A DNA stretch of 10,110 nt from Myxococcales bacterium. Its GTDB lineage: Bacteria; Myxococcota_A; Bradymonadia; Bradymonadales; Bradymonadaceae. Below, piece by piece: positions 1 to 6,896 of the stretch. Position 1 is the stretch's first letter. Each line of letters starts with the position of its first letter. Under the pieces are notes generated by a model, which was not told where the DNA came from, searched no databases, and was given only the letters and a program-made list of their open reading frames with translations. Location of the stretch: positions 1 through 10,110 of the forward strand of contig SKNI01000273.1 in assembly GCA_007120615.1 (NCBI GenBank). Direction: 5' to 3'. Made by a program: the position numbers and the translations under genes.

Positions 1-735
1 GGCATTCTGGAATACCTGTTGACCGCTCGCACCGCCAAAGAAGAGCTCCCCGAACTCGCAGAATTGACCTCCCGAAATATAGAGATCGACACCGACCGGG
101 TTCATTATTTCGGCGCCTCTCAGGGCGGAATCTTCGGCGGAACCTTCATGGCACTCACCGAGGACGTCTCCCGCGGATATCTGGCGGTACCGGGCAATAA
201 TTACTCCACCCTTTTGCACCGCTCCACCAATTTCGTGGACTTCAACGCCGGTATGGCCGCTACCTATCCGGGCTCCCACAATCGCAATACGGTGATCGCC
301 ATCTTGAGTCTGATGTGGTCGACCACTGAGCCGGTGAGCTTTCTCCGTCATATTCGAAAGGAGCCCTTTGACGGCACGCCCAACGACGTCCTTCTGGCGG
401 TCGCCAAGGGCGACTGGCAGGTTGCCACCATCACCAACGAAGTCGCCGCCCGCACCGGAATCGAGATCCCCCTGCTGGAAAATTACGACGCGGAGCGAGA
501 TCCTTTCGATGTCGATGTGGCCGCCTATCCCCATCAGGGCTCGGGCACCGTCCTCTACGACTTCGGAAATCCCTGGCCCGACCGGGCCAATGACCACCCC
601 GAAGACGAGATCGGCGATCCTCACGGATGGCTATCCACCGTCGACGGGGCCGGCGACCAGATCGATCACTTCTTTCACACCGGCGAGATCATCGACGTCT
701 GCGACGGATCGCCATGTCAGTTCCCCGCTCCCTGA
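1..735 (+). CDS. Alpha/beta-hydrolase-fold esterase-like protein, C-terminal 244 residues (5' partial)
   Basis: The reading frame is open from base 1, so the true start lies outside the window; the in-frame TTG at 19 is not a credible start. The visible 244 residues contain a nucleophile elbow of GxSxG form, GASQG, with Ser at about residue 40 of the fragment after a beta-strand-like VHYF. An acid candidate lies in KGDWQV (Asp about 138) and a histidine candidate in DPHGW (His about 208), the right order for a Ser-Asp-His triad. The end holds a close cysteine pair (CDGSPC, about 234-239), compatible with a disulfide in an exported protein, but the signal-peptide region is missing. The substrate cannot be told; an esterase, depolymerase or peptidase-like hydrolase are all possible. 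It converges with the minus-strand gene 20 bp downstream, and no terminator is obvious in that gap. The fold assignment is firm, the specificity unknown. Confidence 0.8.
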   Translation, partial: GILEYLLTARTAKEELPELAELTSRNIEIDTDRVHYFGASQGGIFGGTFMALTEDVSRGYLAVPGNNYSTLLHRSTNFVDFNAGMAATYPGSHNRNTVIAILSLMWSTTEPVSFLRHIRKEPFDGTPNDVLLAVAKGDWQVATITNEVAARTGIEIPLLENYDAERDPFDVDVAAYPHQGSGTVLYDFGNPWPDRANDHPEDEIGDPHGWLSTVDGAGDQIDHFFHTGEIIDVCDGSPCQFPAP

Positions 736-755
736 ATTTCTTCCGTGGTCGACGA

Positions 756-3707
756 TCAGGGCCAGTCAGCGCCGTACCGGCTCAATTTGATTCCATCACT
801 TGTGAACAAAAAGTAGGGATGATCATCGTCGTCGGTGGCGATGGAATGACGGCCTCCTACATTTCCCGAAAAAACAACGGACTCCACCCACTGCGAACCA
901 TCCCACCGAATGGAATGCAGGCCGTCGTTATCTCGAAAAGCGATCGTTGGAGAGGCACTTTGATCCACTGCGATGGAGGGTGCCGTCGAATATTCGAGCT
1001 CATCGAAATCTACGACCGTCCAGGTCATACCATTGAAGTGGTAGTAGCGGAGCCACAGGGTTTGTCCCTCCTGACTCTGAGTCACAATATGGGGTCGGTT
1101 GTCCTCATCGAGCACCATCGAAGAGCTGCTACTGCGTTCTTCGCTGACCTCCTCGGTGATCCATTGCGCACCATCCTGGCGAGTGTAGAGGTGACCGGCG
1201 CCCCCGAACCTTCGGGAGTGGCTGATATGGATATTGCCGTCGGAATCAACCGCCATTGACGGGCCCTGGCCATGCTGATCAATCGTCTCGATCTGCCATT
1301 GAGCACCATCGAAGTGGGCGTATTTCAGCGCGTTATCCTCAAACGCAATATGCGGTCGGTCCTGGTCATCGACGACGATGGAATGCTCAAACGTAGTATC
1401 ATCGAGCTCCAATACTAGCTCCACGTCCCAGCCGGTCGCGGTCAACCGGGCGTAATATAAGCTCCAGGAGTCCTCGGAGGCGTAGGCGAGATGAGGAGCA
1501 CCGGTAGAGTCGAGCGCGATGGAGACGACTCCCGAGGGATAAGAAGAGCCGTCGATATCATCTTGCACCCACTGTGCTCCGTCCCAGTGGATATATCGGA
1601 CCTGATTGCCACCTCTGGCCGCCACGTGAGGGTGGCCATCGTCATCGAGGACCATTTGAGGAGAACTCCCAGGACCGACGCTCTCCAGATGCCAGGTGCA
1701 GCATCCGGCAGCGCACTCGTCGTAATCTTGCTCGCAGAGGCCGCACTCCCTGGTCAAGAGATTGCAAACCTGGTCTGCGTCACATTGCTCGTCGGAGTCA
1801 CAGCCGGGCTCGCATTGACCGGTGCTCTCCTCGCAATAGGTCAACCCCTCGCAGGGAGTAAACGGACAGAGCGGTGATACAATGCAGTCCCCGTCGGAGC
1901 AGATCTCCCCGCCGGAGCACGTCACCCCGCACCCACCGCAATTCTCGCTATCGTTGAGGTCGACGCACTCACCATTACAATCGCCGCCGCCGTCGGGACA
2001 CCCGCACTCCCCATCGATGCACTCCATTCTGGTTGGACAGGAGATATTGCACTCTCCACAGTGAAACCAGCTGGTCTGCAGATCGACGCAGGTCTCATTG
2101 CACACCTCTCCGCCGTCGGGACAGGCGCATTCTCCGTCGACGCAACCGGCCTCCTCGGGACATTGGTTGTCGCAAAAGCCGCAATGTTCCTCATCGGTCA
2201 GGGAATCGACACAGGACTGGGAGCAGACAATATCGTCGTCTTCCGGGCAACGGCACTCCCCGTCGACACAGGAGATGCCTTCTGGACACACCTCTCCGCA
2301 GTCTCCGCAATGTTCGGTATCGCTCCTATGATCGATGCAGACGCCGTCGCAGGCGATGCCGCCCTCTTCACAGGGGCATTGCCCGTCGACGCAGGAGATC
2401 CCCTCAGGACACTCATTTCCGCAGGCTCCACAATGCTGGTTGCTCACCAGCGCCTCGGTGCACACCCCGTCACAGACGATGATTTCATCGCCCAATACAC
2501 AGCTGCGCCGGTTTCCGTAGGGGTCAAATACAGCGCCTCCGTTGCATAGATTTTCCTCAAGGCAGCTATCGACGCAGGCTCCCGACGCGGTGCAGCTCTC
2601 GGTGTGATCGTCGCAGCCGCCGCAATAGACGCCTCCGCATTGCGCGCCGTCACAGCCCCAGTTCTGCTCCTCGGAACATCCCGGCTCAAATCCCTCGGCG
2701 GAAAATGCAAATCCAATCTCTGCGGTGCCATACCCCTGAAGTACGGCGTGAGCAAAGTGGGTGCCGCCGCGCCTGTTGGAGCAATAGGTCAGAATATATT
2801 GGCTCTCCACACTGCGATTGATCTGTCTAGAGATACTGCTGAACCCGCTGATGATCGCGCTCTGATGAACGGACCTCACTGCATCTTCTCCGACGAGCTC
2901 GGCCAGGGCTTCCCGAGCCTTGGTGGTGATCGCGAAGGTCTCCACTCGGGTGGGATTTCCGTGGGTCAAATCAATCGACCGGGCCTCTTCCACAGCGTCC
3001 GCCGCGGCAGCGGAAGTCTCTCTTCCGGCGGTGTCTTCGCCCTCGGCGAAAACCACGACAAAGCCACTGGTCGCGATCCCCGCTCGATTATGCTGACGCG
3101 CAACCTCTTGATGGTCTCGCAACCTCTCCACGCTGTGGCGCACAGCTCCATTTAAGTTGGACGTGCTCGCGTCGGGACCCTCAACTTCGGCAAGCTCGTC
3201 GATGCGCTCTCGTAACCGGGAGAGATCGGCGGTAGGAGGCTCCCACAGAATCGAATCCTCCGTCCCATCAAAGAGCTCTACGCCCACAAAGATCTGTTCC
3301 GGTGGCGAATCAACGATTAACTGCTCCGCGAGCAGATTTGCCCCGAAAATCGCGTCCTCTCGGCTCTCATCGGCCTCATGGGAAACATCGATCAAAATCG
3401 TGACATACGCCCGCCTTGCGCCATCCGGCAAAAACTCCACCGCATCATCGCTGCCGAAGTTTCGATTCCCCTCTTGGAGCACAAAATCATCGGGCGTCAA
3501 CTCCGCATAAGGCGCCCCCGTCTCGCATTCGTTGGCAGTGAAAAACATGGTCACCGCCGAGGGCTTGGTGGTTCGATATTCCAGCGGCGTCAGCTCCAGG
3601 CAATCAGGCCCGACGGCAGGTGGAGTTATAATATCCCCGGAGCCGCTCGAACAAGAAAGCACCAGAACGCTCGCGCAGAGAATGGTCAAAAAAAGTCGCG
3701 ATGTCAT
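756..3707 (-). CDS. Large lipoprotein: VWA domain, Cys-rich repeat region, predicted seven-bladed beta-propeller
   Basis: A 983-aa protein is read from ATG at 3707, preceded by a GGGGA ribosome-binding site six bases upstream; a TTG two codons earlier is less likely. The N-terminus is a lipoprotein signal ending in LVLSC (Cys19). Residues about 97-310 resemble a von Willebrand A domain: a hydrophobic strand leads into DVSHE (Asp107, Ser109), an incomplete form of the DxSxS metal site, and a later SNLNGA segment fits the second metal-site loop. Residues about 344-670 are rich in cysteine, with five CGxC-type repeats of about 41 residues resembling MXAN_6577-like or Stig1-like repeats. Residues about 672-983 form seven repeats of roughly 45 residues with DDxxxPHIA and WDGxxW signatures, as expected for a beta-propeller. 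The role is probably adhesion or ligand binding at the cell surface (inference). The gene is divergent from the 658-aa gene and converges on the hydrolase fragment. Confidence 0.9.
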   Translation of the reverse strand: MTSRLFLTILCASVLVLSCSSGSGDIITPPAVGPDCLELTPLEYRTTKPSAVTMFFTANECETGAPYAELTPDDFVLQEGNRNFGSDDAVEFLPDGARRAYVTILIDVSHEADESREDAIFGANLLAEQLIVDSPPEQIFVGVELFDGTEDSILWEPPTADLSRLRERIDELAEVEGPDASTSNLNGAVRHSVERLRDHQEVARQHNRAGIATSGFVVVFAEGEDTAGRETSAAAADAVEEARSIDLTHGNPTRVETFAITTKAREALAELVGEDAVRSVHQSAIISGFSSISRQINRSVESQYILTYCSNRRGGTHFAHAVLQGYGTAEIGFAFSAEGFEPGCSEEQNWGCDGAQCGGVYCGGCDDHTESCTASGACVDSCLEENLCNGGAVFDPYGNRRSCVLGDEIIVCDGVCTEALVSNQHCGACGNECPEGISCVDGQCPCEEGGIACDGVCIDHRSDTEHCGDCGEVCPEGISCVDGECRCPEDDDIVCSQSCVDSLTDEEHCGFCDNQCPEEAGCVDGECACPDGGEVCNETCVDLQTSWFHCGECNISCPTRMECIDGECGCPDGGGDCNGECVDLNDSENCGGCGVTCSGGEICSDGDCIVSPLCPFTPCEGLTYCEESTGQCEPGCDSDEQCDADQVCNLLTRECGLCEQDYDECAAGCCTWHLESVGPGSSPQMVLDDDGHPHVAARGGNQVRYIHWDGAQWVQDDIDGSSYPSGVVSIALDSTGAPHLAYASEDSWSLYYARLTATGWDVELVLELDDTTFEHSIVVDDQDRPHIAFEDNALKYAHFDGAQWQIETIDQHGQGPSMAVDSDGNIHISHSRRFGGAGHLYTRQDGAQWITEEVSEERSSSSSMVLDEDNRPHIVTQSQEGQTLWLRYYHFNGMTWTVVDFDELEYSTAPSIAVDQSASPTIAFRDNDGLHSIRWDGSQWVESVVFSGNVGGRHSIATDDDDHPYFLFTSDGIKLSRYGADWP
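759..1694 (-). repeat. Seven beta-propeller-like repeats (about 45 aa each) at the lipoprotein C-terminus
   Basis: Seven units follow each other over residues about 672-983. Each contains a strand of SxxxDxxxxPHIAF type and then a second one ending in xDGxxW; the WDGAQW, FDGAQW, QDGAQW, FNGMTW and WDGSQW versions are all visible. The last unit ends with the protein. Seven units of this length agree with a seven-bladed propeller, but blade number and closure are inferred from sequence periodicity only. Confidence 0.75.
1884..2474 (-). repeat. Five tandem Cys-rich protein repeats (about 41 aa each) inside the VWA/propeller lipoprotein
   Basis: The CGxC core recurs at residues about 426, 467, 509, 550 and 590, a spacing of 40-42 residues. 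The consensus per unit is roughly HCGxCGxxCPxxxxCVDGxC, then a CPxGG-like linker and CxxxCVDL. Two units share an identical CPEGISCVDG segment, which points to recent duplication or homogenisation. The repeats probably form a disulfide-rich stalk between the VWA domain and the propeller (inference). Their near-periodic DNA also creates long spurious open frames on the plus strand here. Confidence 0.85.
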
Positions 3708-3903
3708 AGTCAATCCCCAACATAATAAAAGAAGTTTCCCCCTGACTCTAATTCATCCCAATCAAGTAGTCCAATGGGACTCCCCCCAGGGCTCGCCCAG
3801 GTCTCCCATTGGAAAACGAAATAATTATCAAATTCCCGCACAATCCATCGGCGATCGTCGACAATAGATCTGGGCCCACTATCACCACGCGCGGGAGAAC
3901 ACT
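3708..3903. promoter_or_regulatory. Divergent intergenic region with a 9+9 bp inverted repeat (3771-3779 / 3804-3812)
   Basis: These 196 bp separate two divergent genes and must hold both promoters. A perfect inverted repeat, CCAATGGGA and TCCCATTGG, is separated by 24 bp. Between the arms the hexamer CCCAGG occurs twice (3785-3790 and 3796-3801), 11 bp apart, which places both copies on one face of the helix. The flanks are AT-rich (around 3720-3735 and 3813-3833). On the minus strand a TATTAT element lies about 20 bases ahead of the lipoprotein start, but without a convincing -35 partner. No confident sigma70 promoter was found for the plus-strand gene. The inverted repeat may be an operator or an RNA hairpin. 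Confidence 0.5.
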
Positions 3904-5880
3904 ATGGCACGGATACAATCGTTTTTAGCGTCGACGGCAAATAAGGTCACCGATACGGCAAATCGAGTAGCTGACACAGCGAATCGGGTGGCCGACGCCG
4001 CCGACTCAGCGGCCAAAGGGCTCGGAGCTTCAGAAGGTGCCAAAGGAGCATCGGAGGCCCTCATCGAGAGCACGATCGGCCAGGATCGATGGGAGGATGC
4101 TGCAGACAGTCTGGCGGACGGGTTTCAGGAAAAAAAGGCCGACGCCCAGGCGAAAGCCGATGAGGTCCGCAATGCCGTGGTGGGTCAGGCTGCCTCGGAG
4201 GTGAGCGAAGGGCTGGCGAAAGTAGCTCAGTGGTTCGAGCCCGGAAAGCAGGCCTTAGAATCACTTCGGGAAGTGCGCCAGGATGTGCAGAGCCGTGTTC
4301 GTGAAAAGGTGGAGAGTTTTGATCCGGAGGTCGTAAAAGAGGCGATGCAGCAGGCATCGTCGGAAGCCGTGGATCTGGCGGGGCAGATTCAGGAGGAAAT
4401 CGACGGGCTGGATTCGGTGCCAACGGAGTTGAGGAGTAAGCGAAATGAGGTGCTCAATGCCATCGCCGATGTCTGCGCCGACGTGGTGATTGAGCAGCGC
4501 GAGGCGGTGGTGGCGTCCGGTGATGCGATCCAGGAAGTTGCCGCCGCGCTCGACAATATGCCGCTCTTCGGAGCCGAGCGAGACGGCGTCGCGGAGAGGC
4601 TGGTGGATACGCTCTTTCCCGGGGCTCACGCCGGCGCAACGATGGCGCGGTGGGGGATTGAGGCCACGGGGCATACCATGAAGGAGAGCGTGGTGGTGGC
4701 GGAGTATTTCAAAGAAACCCCCGGGCTTCCGACTATAGATAATATCGGGCTCTGGATCGACCATATCGAGCCCGGCGAAAGGCTATTGGTGGAGGGTCAA
4801 TTCCTGGCCAGGGCAGCTGCAGGAGCGGGCGCAGAAGGCAGAGTCTCTCACGGCGTAACGCTGGCGAGGTCGGCCGAGGATCCAAATCAGGTGTCCTTGA
4901 CCATGGCGACGAAGGGCAATGTGGGGGTCGGTGTGGGCGCCGCGGCACAGGATAAGGGCGTGACCGGGATGGCCGGGGCCGGGAGCACGACAGAGTTGCG
5001 CTTCGCCTTCGACATGAGTCGGGCCGAGGACCGAGAGATGTTGGCAAAACTGATCCTGGACCACCAGACCGGAGTGGCCACCGAAGATGCGATGAGGGTC
5101 GCTGATAAGTGGATGACATCGGCGTCGGTGACGGGAGGAGTCTCGGTTGCCACAAAATTCGACGCCGGTCTCTCGCTCAACTCCACCGGCGGCGTGACGG
5201 GAGGCTATCAGATGGATCGCCGCGCCGAGGGAACTGTTCATCAGTTCGGAGTGAGTTTTAATGCAAGGTCATCGGCGGGAGCTTCCCTGATCGACCGGAT
5301 ACCTCAGAGCGTGATGGATGGCCTGGTGGACTCGGCTCCCGATGCCGAGGTGGAGATGGCCAGTCGGGCTCTTGCGGCCCTCTCCGGCGGTCATATCGGT
5401 ACGAAGGCCGAACTAAGCTCATCGGTTACGCCGGGAATGGAATTCGTCGACAACCGGCTGGAGAGAGTATTCATCGAGGCCCGTATCAACGGGAGTGTAC
5501 TGGGGCATGAGGGTCATCAGGTCGACATGGAGTTCGTCATCCACGACCCACTCGCCCTGGCCTCGGCCGTCGGCGTCACCGCCGAGGAGTTTCAGAGCCA
5601 GATCAATGCCGGCAACTTTGATTTCGCAGAGATTTATCAGGGAGCTGAGTTGCAGGGGCTGGAACCGTCAGAATTTATGGGATTGACGGTGAGGGTGTCG
5701 CAAAATGAAACCGACGGCCTGGACGCGAGCATGTTTGGAGTATCGTTTAAGAGCCTGACCACCCGAACTGAGGAAATAGCGCACGTCGAGTTCGGGCGAC
5801 CCATCGACCGAAGTCCCCTGCCTCGACCAGAACCACTGGACAGCAAAGCTCTTCTCTATGACAGGATCTGGCCGGGGTGA
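3904..5880 (+). CDS. Uncharacterised 658-aa protein: Ala-rich helical N-terminal part, Gly-rich beta-like C-terminal half
   Basis: The ATG start is preceded by GGGAG at 3893-3897, seven bases upstream. There is no signal peptide, lipobox or clear transmembrane helix, so the protein is either cytoplasmic or exported by a signal-independent route. Residues 1-40 carry 7-residue repeats (TANKVTD, TANRVAD twice, then AADSAAK). Residues about 40-270 are strongly helix-forming, charged and Ala/Glu-rich, like LEA or coiled-coil proteins. From about 290 the character changes: Gly/Ala/Ser-rich alternating segments (near 300-320, 335-360, 405-435 and 445-462) look like amphipathic beta-hairpins, separated by acidic helical stretches. 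There is a single cysteine (about 191). I do not recognise a family. A self-inserting or membrane-associated protein, or a secreted effector, would fit the composition, but this is conjecture. It has its own upstream region and ends 13 bp before the convergent barrel gene. Confidence 0.85.
   Translation: MARIQSFLASTANKVTDTANRVADTANRVADAADSAAKGLGASEGAKGASEALIESTIGQDRWEDAADSLADGFQEKKADAQAKADEVRNAVVGQAASEVSEGLAKVAQWFEPGKQALESLREVRQDVQSRVREKVESFDPEVVKEAMQQASSEAVDLAGQIQEEIDGLDSVPTELRSKRNEVLNAIADVCADVVIEQREAVVASGDAIQEVAAALDNMPLFGAERDGVAERLVDTLFPGAHAGATMARWGIEATGHTMKESVVVAEYFKETPGLPTIDNIGLWIDHIEPGERLLVEGQFLARAAAGAGAEGRVSHGVTLARSAEDPNQVSLTMATKGNVGVGVGAAAQDKGVTGMAGAGSTTELRFAFDMSRAEDREMLAKLILDHQTGVATEDAMRVADKWMTSASVTGGVSVATKFDAGLSLNSTGGVTGGYQMDRRAEGTVHQFGVSFNARSSAGASLIDRIPQSVMDGLVDSAPDAEVEMASRALAALSGGHIGTKAELSSSVTPGMEFVDNRLERVFIEARINGSVLGHEGHQVDMEFVIHDPLALASAVGVTAEEFQSQINAGNFDFAEIYQGAELQGLEPSEFMGLTVRVSQNETDGLDASMFGVSFKSLTTRTEEIAHVEFGRPIDRSPLPRPEPLDSKALLYDRIWPG
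3934..4017 (+). repeat. Four tandem 21-bp units encoding a 7-residue helix repeat
   Basis: Four consecutive 21-bp units (3934, 3955, 3976 and 3997) encode TANKVTD, TANRVAD, TANRVAD and AADSAAK. The second and third units are identical in protein but differ at several synonymous positions, so this is an old duplication under protein-level selection, not a fresh slippage product. The fourth unit is degenerate. Confidence 0.8.
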
Positions 5881-5893
5881 TCGAAGCCAATCT

Positions 5894-6892
5894 TCAAAAC
5901 CGCATCCCGACCCCGACCTGGAGGCGTATGGACTCCCGCTGCCCGCCCCGAAGCCCTTGCCAGAGTGGCAGATTCGCCCCGGCTTCCAGCGTCCACTTCG
6001 ACAGTGGATGCCACCGCAGCATCGAGTCCAGCGCCAAAAGCGTACCCCCGGTCGTCATTTCGACCTCTCCGTCACTTCGACTTACCCCCTGATGGCGTAA
6101 CCCGAGACCCAGATCCAGACCAAGTTTCTGCACTGGACTCCATCGAAACCTGGATTCTCCCCTCAGCGTCGCCGAGCGCTGAACGCCGTCGGGACTCGGG
6201 GGAGCCCAGATCCCGTCCACTCCAAGATGCATATGGAGTCCCCTGACGAGTTCGAAGCCCAGCGCCACTCCCGCTCGCGGCGCCACAACTCCGGCTCCGA
6301 GTTGCACATCGGGGTGATACCACTCTCCATTGGACTGCCTCACCAGTGACCCTGTCGGAAGAAGAGTGCCTGCCATCAACTCTACCGAAGTCGACCCGGT
6401 GGCGACGAACTCCGAGAGGGCGAACTGCACTTCCAGGCCCAGATCTCCCGCTCCCTGCAATCGTTGGTAACTACCGTCGGGCAAATCAAGGCTCCGCCTC
6501 GCCAGCGGAAGGCTGGCCATCACTCTCAGGGCCCGCCCGATCGAGATACCACCTTGAATCATCATCTGACTCTCCTCCAGATCAGCCCGACCCGCGTCGC
6601 CTTCCCCAAACCGAAGACTGCCATGGACTCCCGTCGCCCGCAGAAACCCTCCCCGAAAGCCACTCTCCCTGGCTTCTTCCGCTGGCGAACCTTCCTGCTG
6701 GTGTGCCTCCTGATCCCCTTCTTTTTCCTGCTCCTGGTCATGAGCCCCATTCATCGTCATCGGCGGCGCCGAGCTGTGCAACGCACAGGCCTCTGCTTCG
6801 GTAGCTGAACCAGGCAGCAGCGACCAGACCATCACCGCGATCCCGATTAGAATTGCTTTGAGCGCGACTCGCACTGAAGCGTTTACAACCAT
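5894..6892 (-). CDS. Outer-membrane beta-barrel protein (transporter-type) of the MbnP/MbnH cluster
   Basis: The ATG at 6892 gives 332 aa. It starts four bases after the mbnH stop, and a GAGGAG site lies inside the end of mbnH; an upstream TTG in frame would overlap mbnH and is less likely. A hydrophobic signal segment (residues about 8-28) ends near AEAC, so signal peptidase I cleavage and weak lipoprotein processing are both possible. The mature start carries Cys36, His39, Met45, Met47, His51 and His64 in a Gln/Glu-rich, probably disordered stretch. From about residue 78 to the end, alternating strands predominate, including a GDLGLEVQF strand typical of the MetA-pathway/phenol-degradation outer-membrane family, and the protein ends in a terminal Phe (GVGMRF), the usual BAM signal. 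It is last in the cluster. Passage or sensing of copper or of a copper complex is inferred from context only. Confidence 0.85.
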   Translation of the reverse strand: MVVNASVRVALKAILIGIAVMVWSLLPGSATEAEACALHSSAPPMTMNGAHDQEQEKEGDQEAHQQEGSPAEEARESGFRGGFLRATGVHGSLRFGEGDAGRADLEESQMMIQGGISIGRALRVMASLPLARRSLDLPDGSYQRLQGAGDLGLEVQFALSEFVATGSTSVELMAGTLLPTGSLVRQSNGEWYHPDVQLGAGVVAPRAGVALGFELVRGLHMHLGVDGIWAPPSPDGVQRSATLRGESRFRWSPVQKLGLDLGLGLRHQGVSRSDGEVEMTTGGTLLALDSMLRWHPLSKWTLEAGANLPLWQGLRGGQRESIRLQVGVGMRF

Positions 6893-6896
6893 TTTA

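Noticed and set aside
736..755. A shared terminator between the two left-hand convergent genes
   Set aside because: The 20-bp gap has no inverted repeat or T-run; nothing supports a terminator here. The 13-bp gap at 5881-5893 is likewise empty.
627..1259. A 210-codon plus-strand open frame opposite the propeller region
   Set aside because: It lies fully antisense to the lipoprotein gene except for its first part, has low-complexity Arg/His-rich sequence at the start, no ribosome-binding site and no recognisable domain. The minus-strand frame has periodic domain signatures.
2033..2549. Several plus-strand open frames of 77-162 codons over the Cys-rich repeats
   Set aside because: They are reverse-frame by-products of the periodic Cys codons in the minus-strand gene. 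Their repeat period mirrors that of the real protein repeats.
4261..5241. Minus-strand open frames of 120-167 codons opposite the 658-aa gene
   Set aside because: The products are Pro/Arg/His-rich without motifs and lack ribosome-binding sites. The plus strand has a good start and consistent protein character throughout.
6346..6804. A 152-codon plus-strand open frame opposite the barrel gene
   Set aside because: The product is Pro/Ser-rich with no domain; the opposite strand shows a signal peptide, beta-strand pattern and terminal Phe.
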